Under the pieces are notes generated by a model that was given only the letters and a program-made list of their open reading frames with translations, searched no databases and was not told the DNA's origin. Source: Rhizobium terricola (GTDB lineage Bacteria; Pseudomonadota; Alphaproteobacteria; Rhizobiales; Rhizobiaceae). From it: a stretch of 64,000 nt of DNA. A program made the position numbers and the translations under genes. Shown one piece after another: positions 62,079-64,000 of this stretch (its first letter is position 1; each line of letters begins with the position of its first letter). The stretch covers positions 60,058-124,057 of the forward strand of contig NZ_JABBGK010000008.1 in the NCBI RefSeq assembly GCF_012927355.1. The letters run 5' to 3'.

Positions 62079-63425
62079 GTGGCCACATCTCCGACAAAGA
62101 TATACGCAGCCTCGAAGCTCCCCAAACAGACGGGCACGTCCGCATGGGTCGCCATGCTGCCGCCGCGCCGGGAGAAGAGCCGCCTGCAGGGAGATATCAC
62201 CGCCGACGTTGTGATCATCGGCGGTGGGTTTGCCGGGCTCTCTGCTGCACGGCGCCTCTCCGAACTTGACCCTTCCCTGAAGGTGGCGGTGCTTGAGGCG
62301 GACCTTGTCGGAGACGCCGCCGCAGGGCGCAATTCGGGCTTCATCATCGACCTGCCGCATGAGGTCTCCTCCGATGATTACGGAGGAGATTCCGCCGCGA
62401 AGAGCCGCGAAGCAATCGAGATCAGCCGCACCGCCATCAAGATGGCGAGCACCGTCGCAGCCGAGGAAGGCTGGTCGCGCGACGTGTTTGATCCGTGCGG
62501 CCGCTATAGTGCCGCCATCAGTGGTGAAGGCGACGACCATCTCACCGCCTATGCCGGCCAGCTGGTCGGCCTCGGTGAAGACCACCGGCTCCTGACCGCC
62601 GAAGAAATCGCCGAAGTGACCGGAACCCGCGCCTATACGTCGGCACTCTTCACCCCCGGCACGGTCATGCTCCAGCCCGCCGCCTACATCCGCGGTCTGG
62701 CAGACTCGCTGCGCGATCCCGTGCGGGTCTACGAGAAAAGTCCGGCGGTTCGGCTGGAACGGTCCGGCACAGCATGGATCGTCAAGACGCCGGAAGGATC
62801 GATCAGCACCGGCAGGATCATCCTGGCAAACAACGGCCATGCGGAGAGCTTCGGCTTCTTCAAGGGCCGGATGCTCCACATCTTCACCTTTGCCTCGATG
62901 ACCCGCAGGTTCTCCCCCGATCTGTTGCCGGGTCATCGCAAATGGGCGGCGACGCCGGCCCTCCCCATGGGCACCACGATCCGGCGCGTTCCGGACGGGG
63001 ACGGCGACCGCATCCTCGTGCGCTCGCGCTACACCTATCACCCCGGCATCGTCGCCGGAGACGGCACGCTCCGCCGCGCCGGCGCGCAGCACGACAAGAA
63101 GTTCAAGGCCCGTTTTCCCGCGCTCGGCGACATTCCGATGGAATATCGTTGGGGTGGTGCAATGGCCGTCACCTGGAACGCGGTTCCAGCCTTCGGCGAG
63201 ATCGAAGACGGCATTTTCGCCGCGTGCGGATGCAACGGCGTCGGCGCCTCGAAGGCGACGGCCTCGGGTCTCGCCGCAGCCGAGCTGATGCTGGGACACC
63301 GTTCGAGACTGACCGAGATCTACCAGCGTTTCGACGCACCCAAGCCCCTGCCTCCGCAGCCCTTCACGACGATCGGCGCGAAGGCGAACCTTGCGTTCAA
63401 GGAATGGATGGCGGGAGCCGAATAG
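62079..63425 (+). CDS. FAD-dependent oxidoreductase, DAO family
   Basis: Protein of 448 aa. The dinucleotide-binding motif is ADVVIIGGGFAGLSAARRLSELDPSLKVAVLEADLVGDAAAGRNSGFI (~38-85), and the C-terminal FAAC GCNGVGASKATASG stretch is the usual FAD contact of DAO/OrdL-like amine or amino-acid oxidases. It uses a GTG start 9 bp after the preceding gene, with AGG upstream. It probably oxidises an amine or imino acid imported by the adjoining transporter; PuuB/OrdL-like activity is one possibility. Confidence 0.86.
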   Translation: MATSPTKIYAASKLPKQTGTSAWVAMLPPRREKSRLQGDITADVVIIGGGFAGLSAARRLSELDPSLKVAVLEADLVGDAAAGRNSGFIIDLPHEVSSDDYGGDSAAKSREAIEISRTAIKMASTVAAEEGWSRDVFDPCGRYSAAISGEGDDHLTAYAGQLVGLGEDHRLLTAEEIAEVTGTRAYTSALFTPGTVMLQPAAYIRGLADSLRDPVRVYEKSPAVRLERSGTAWIVKTPEGSISTGRIILANNGHAESFGFFKGRMLHIFTFASMTRRFSPDLLPGHRKWAATPALPMGTTIRRVPDGDGDRILVRSRYTYHPGIVAGDGTLRRAGAQHDKKFKARFPALGDIPMEYRWGGAMAVTWNAVPAFGEIEDGIFAACGCNGVGASKATASGLAAAELMLGHRSRLTEIYQRFDAPKPLPPQPFTTIGAKANLAFKEWMAGAE

Positions 63426-63543
63426 GGCTGATCCGGGGAGCAGCGGCCACCGCTGCCCCGGCCGGATCGCTGGCGAGTTTCCTGTCGGAAGTGGCGGCAC
63501 TCCGACATTCATGGGCTACTGCCGCAAAACAGAGGGAACGACA

Positions 63544-64000
63544 ATGAAAAGCCTGCTTGCATCGACATGCCTGTTTCTCGGGACGGTCGCCGGATCATCC
63601 CTGGCCAATGCCGCGGATTGTGGCAGCGTGACCATTGCCAGCATGAACTGGCAGAGTGCTGAGGTGATCTCGAACCTCGACAAGATCATCCTGAACGAGG
63701 GCTATGGCTGCGAGGCGGAGATCACGGTCGGGGACACGGTTCCGACGATCACCTCGATGGCGGAGAAGGGTCAGCCGGACATTGCGCCGGAAGCCTGGAT
63801 CGACCTTCTGCCGGACGTCGTGAAGAAGGGTACGGAAGAAGGCCGCATCGTCAAGGTCGGCTCGCCGCTTCCCGACGGCGGCGTGCAGGGCTGGTGGATT
63901 CCGAAGTACATTGCCGACGCCCATCCCGACATCAAGACAATCCCGGATATGCTGAAGCATCCGGAACTCTTCCCCGATCCGGAAGATCCCTCCAAGGGCG
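63544..64000 (+). CDS. Glycine betaine/proline-type ABC binding protein, 3'-truncated
   Basis: The first 152 residues are visible; the gene runs past the right edge. A Sec signal peptide (MKSLLASTCLFLGTVAGSSLANA) is followed by ADCGSVTIASMNWQSAEVISNLDKIILNEGYGCEAEITVGDTVPTITSMAEKGQPDIAPEAWIDLLP, typical of OpuAC/ProX-like proteins that bind quaternary amines or proline. GAGGG precedes the ATG. It presumably starts an ABC importer gene set supplying the preceding oxidoreductase and lyase. Confidence 0.88.
   Translation, partial: MKSLLASTCLFLGTVAGSSLANAADCGSVTIASMNWQSAEVISNLDKIILNEGYGCEAEITVGDTVPTITSMAEKGQPDIAPEAWIDLLPDVVKKGTEEGRIVKVGSPLPDGGVQGWWIPKYIADAHPDIKTIPDMLKHPELFPDPEDPSKG

Noticed and set aside
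1..64000. CRISPR arrays, tRNA, rRNA or an integrated phage/ICE
   Set aside because: No regularly spaced repeats, no cloverleaf- or rRNA-like sequence and no integrase or structural phage genes were noticed. Only the IS481 remnant is mobile DNA.

Overview
The window reads as chromosomal or megaplasmid DNA of an alphaproteobacterium of the Rhizobiaceae type. This is inferred from high GC content with C/G-ending codons, a soxBDAG sarcosine oxidase operon, an ExoF/ExoP/ExoY/ExoK-like exopolysaccharide locus, a ~530-residue isocitrate lyase divergent from an XRE/IrrE-type short-chain fatty acid regulator, and many ATGA stop/start overlaps. No rRNA, tRNA or CRISPR array was seen. Both edges cut through genes (soxB on the left, a glycine betaine/proline-type binding protein on the right).

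Layout. (1) 1-4688: heterotetrameric sarcosine oxidase operon soxB(partial)-soxD-soxA-soxG. (2) 4787-14924: a GntR/FadR-type regulator, then a co-directional run of a DUF1185 protein, alpha/beta hydrolase, two-domain flavin reductase, luciferase-like monooxygenase, aldehyde dehydrogenase, NIPSNAP protein and a polyamine-type ABC importer (binding protein, two permeases, ATPase). Near-identical 18-bp operator-like sites precede the regulator gene and the operon. (3) 15125-31264: a hybrid NRPS-PKS locus. DegT aminotransferase and phosphopantetheinyl transferase lie on the plus strand. On the minus strand lies a four-gene operon: A-PCP, KS-AT-ACP-AMT-C-A-PCP, C-PCP-TE, and a GINT-like putative glycosyltransferase. 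(4) 31580-49110: an exopolysaccharide locus with GH16 glucanase, Wzy-like polymerase, pyruvyl transferase, Crp-family and LuxR-family regulators, three glycosyltransferases, an OM export protein, a Wzz/kinase-like co-polymerase, Wzx flippase, methyltransferase, priming sugar transferase and two small membrane proteins. (5) 49434-56094: DUF2171 protein, a FtsK translocase lacking membrane segments, GMC-type oxidoreductase, hydroxypyruvate isomerase-like protein and a small unknown. (6) 56376-59541: aceA with a strong terminator, and its divergent regulator. (7) 59714-60091: a decayed IS481-type transposase end. (8) 60088-64000: GntR regulator divergent from a DapA-family aldolase/lyase, a DAO-type FAD oxidoreductase and the start of an osmoprotectant ABC importer.

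How the parts work together. Regions 1, 2 and 8 look like uptake plus oxidation of small nitrogenous compounds, each controlled locally by GntR proteins. Region 3 carries a nearly self-contained assembly line with its own PPTase. The domain order predicts a short product: an amino acid, a malonate-derived unit transaminated at the beta position, then probably glycine. The terminal module has no A domain, its condensation motif reads HQxxxDG and its thioesterase has a Cys in place of the usual nucleophile Ser. The flanking sugar-type aminotransferase and glycosyltransferase-like protein suggest a decorated product. Region 4 is a complete Wzx/Wzy-type exopolysaccharide pathway with embedded regulators. 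The NRPS-PKS locus is the best candidate for an undescribed system; the product structure is inference only.
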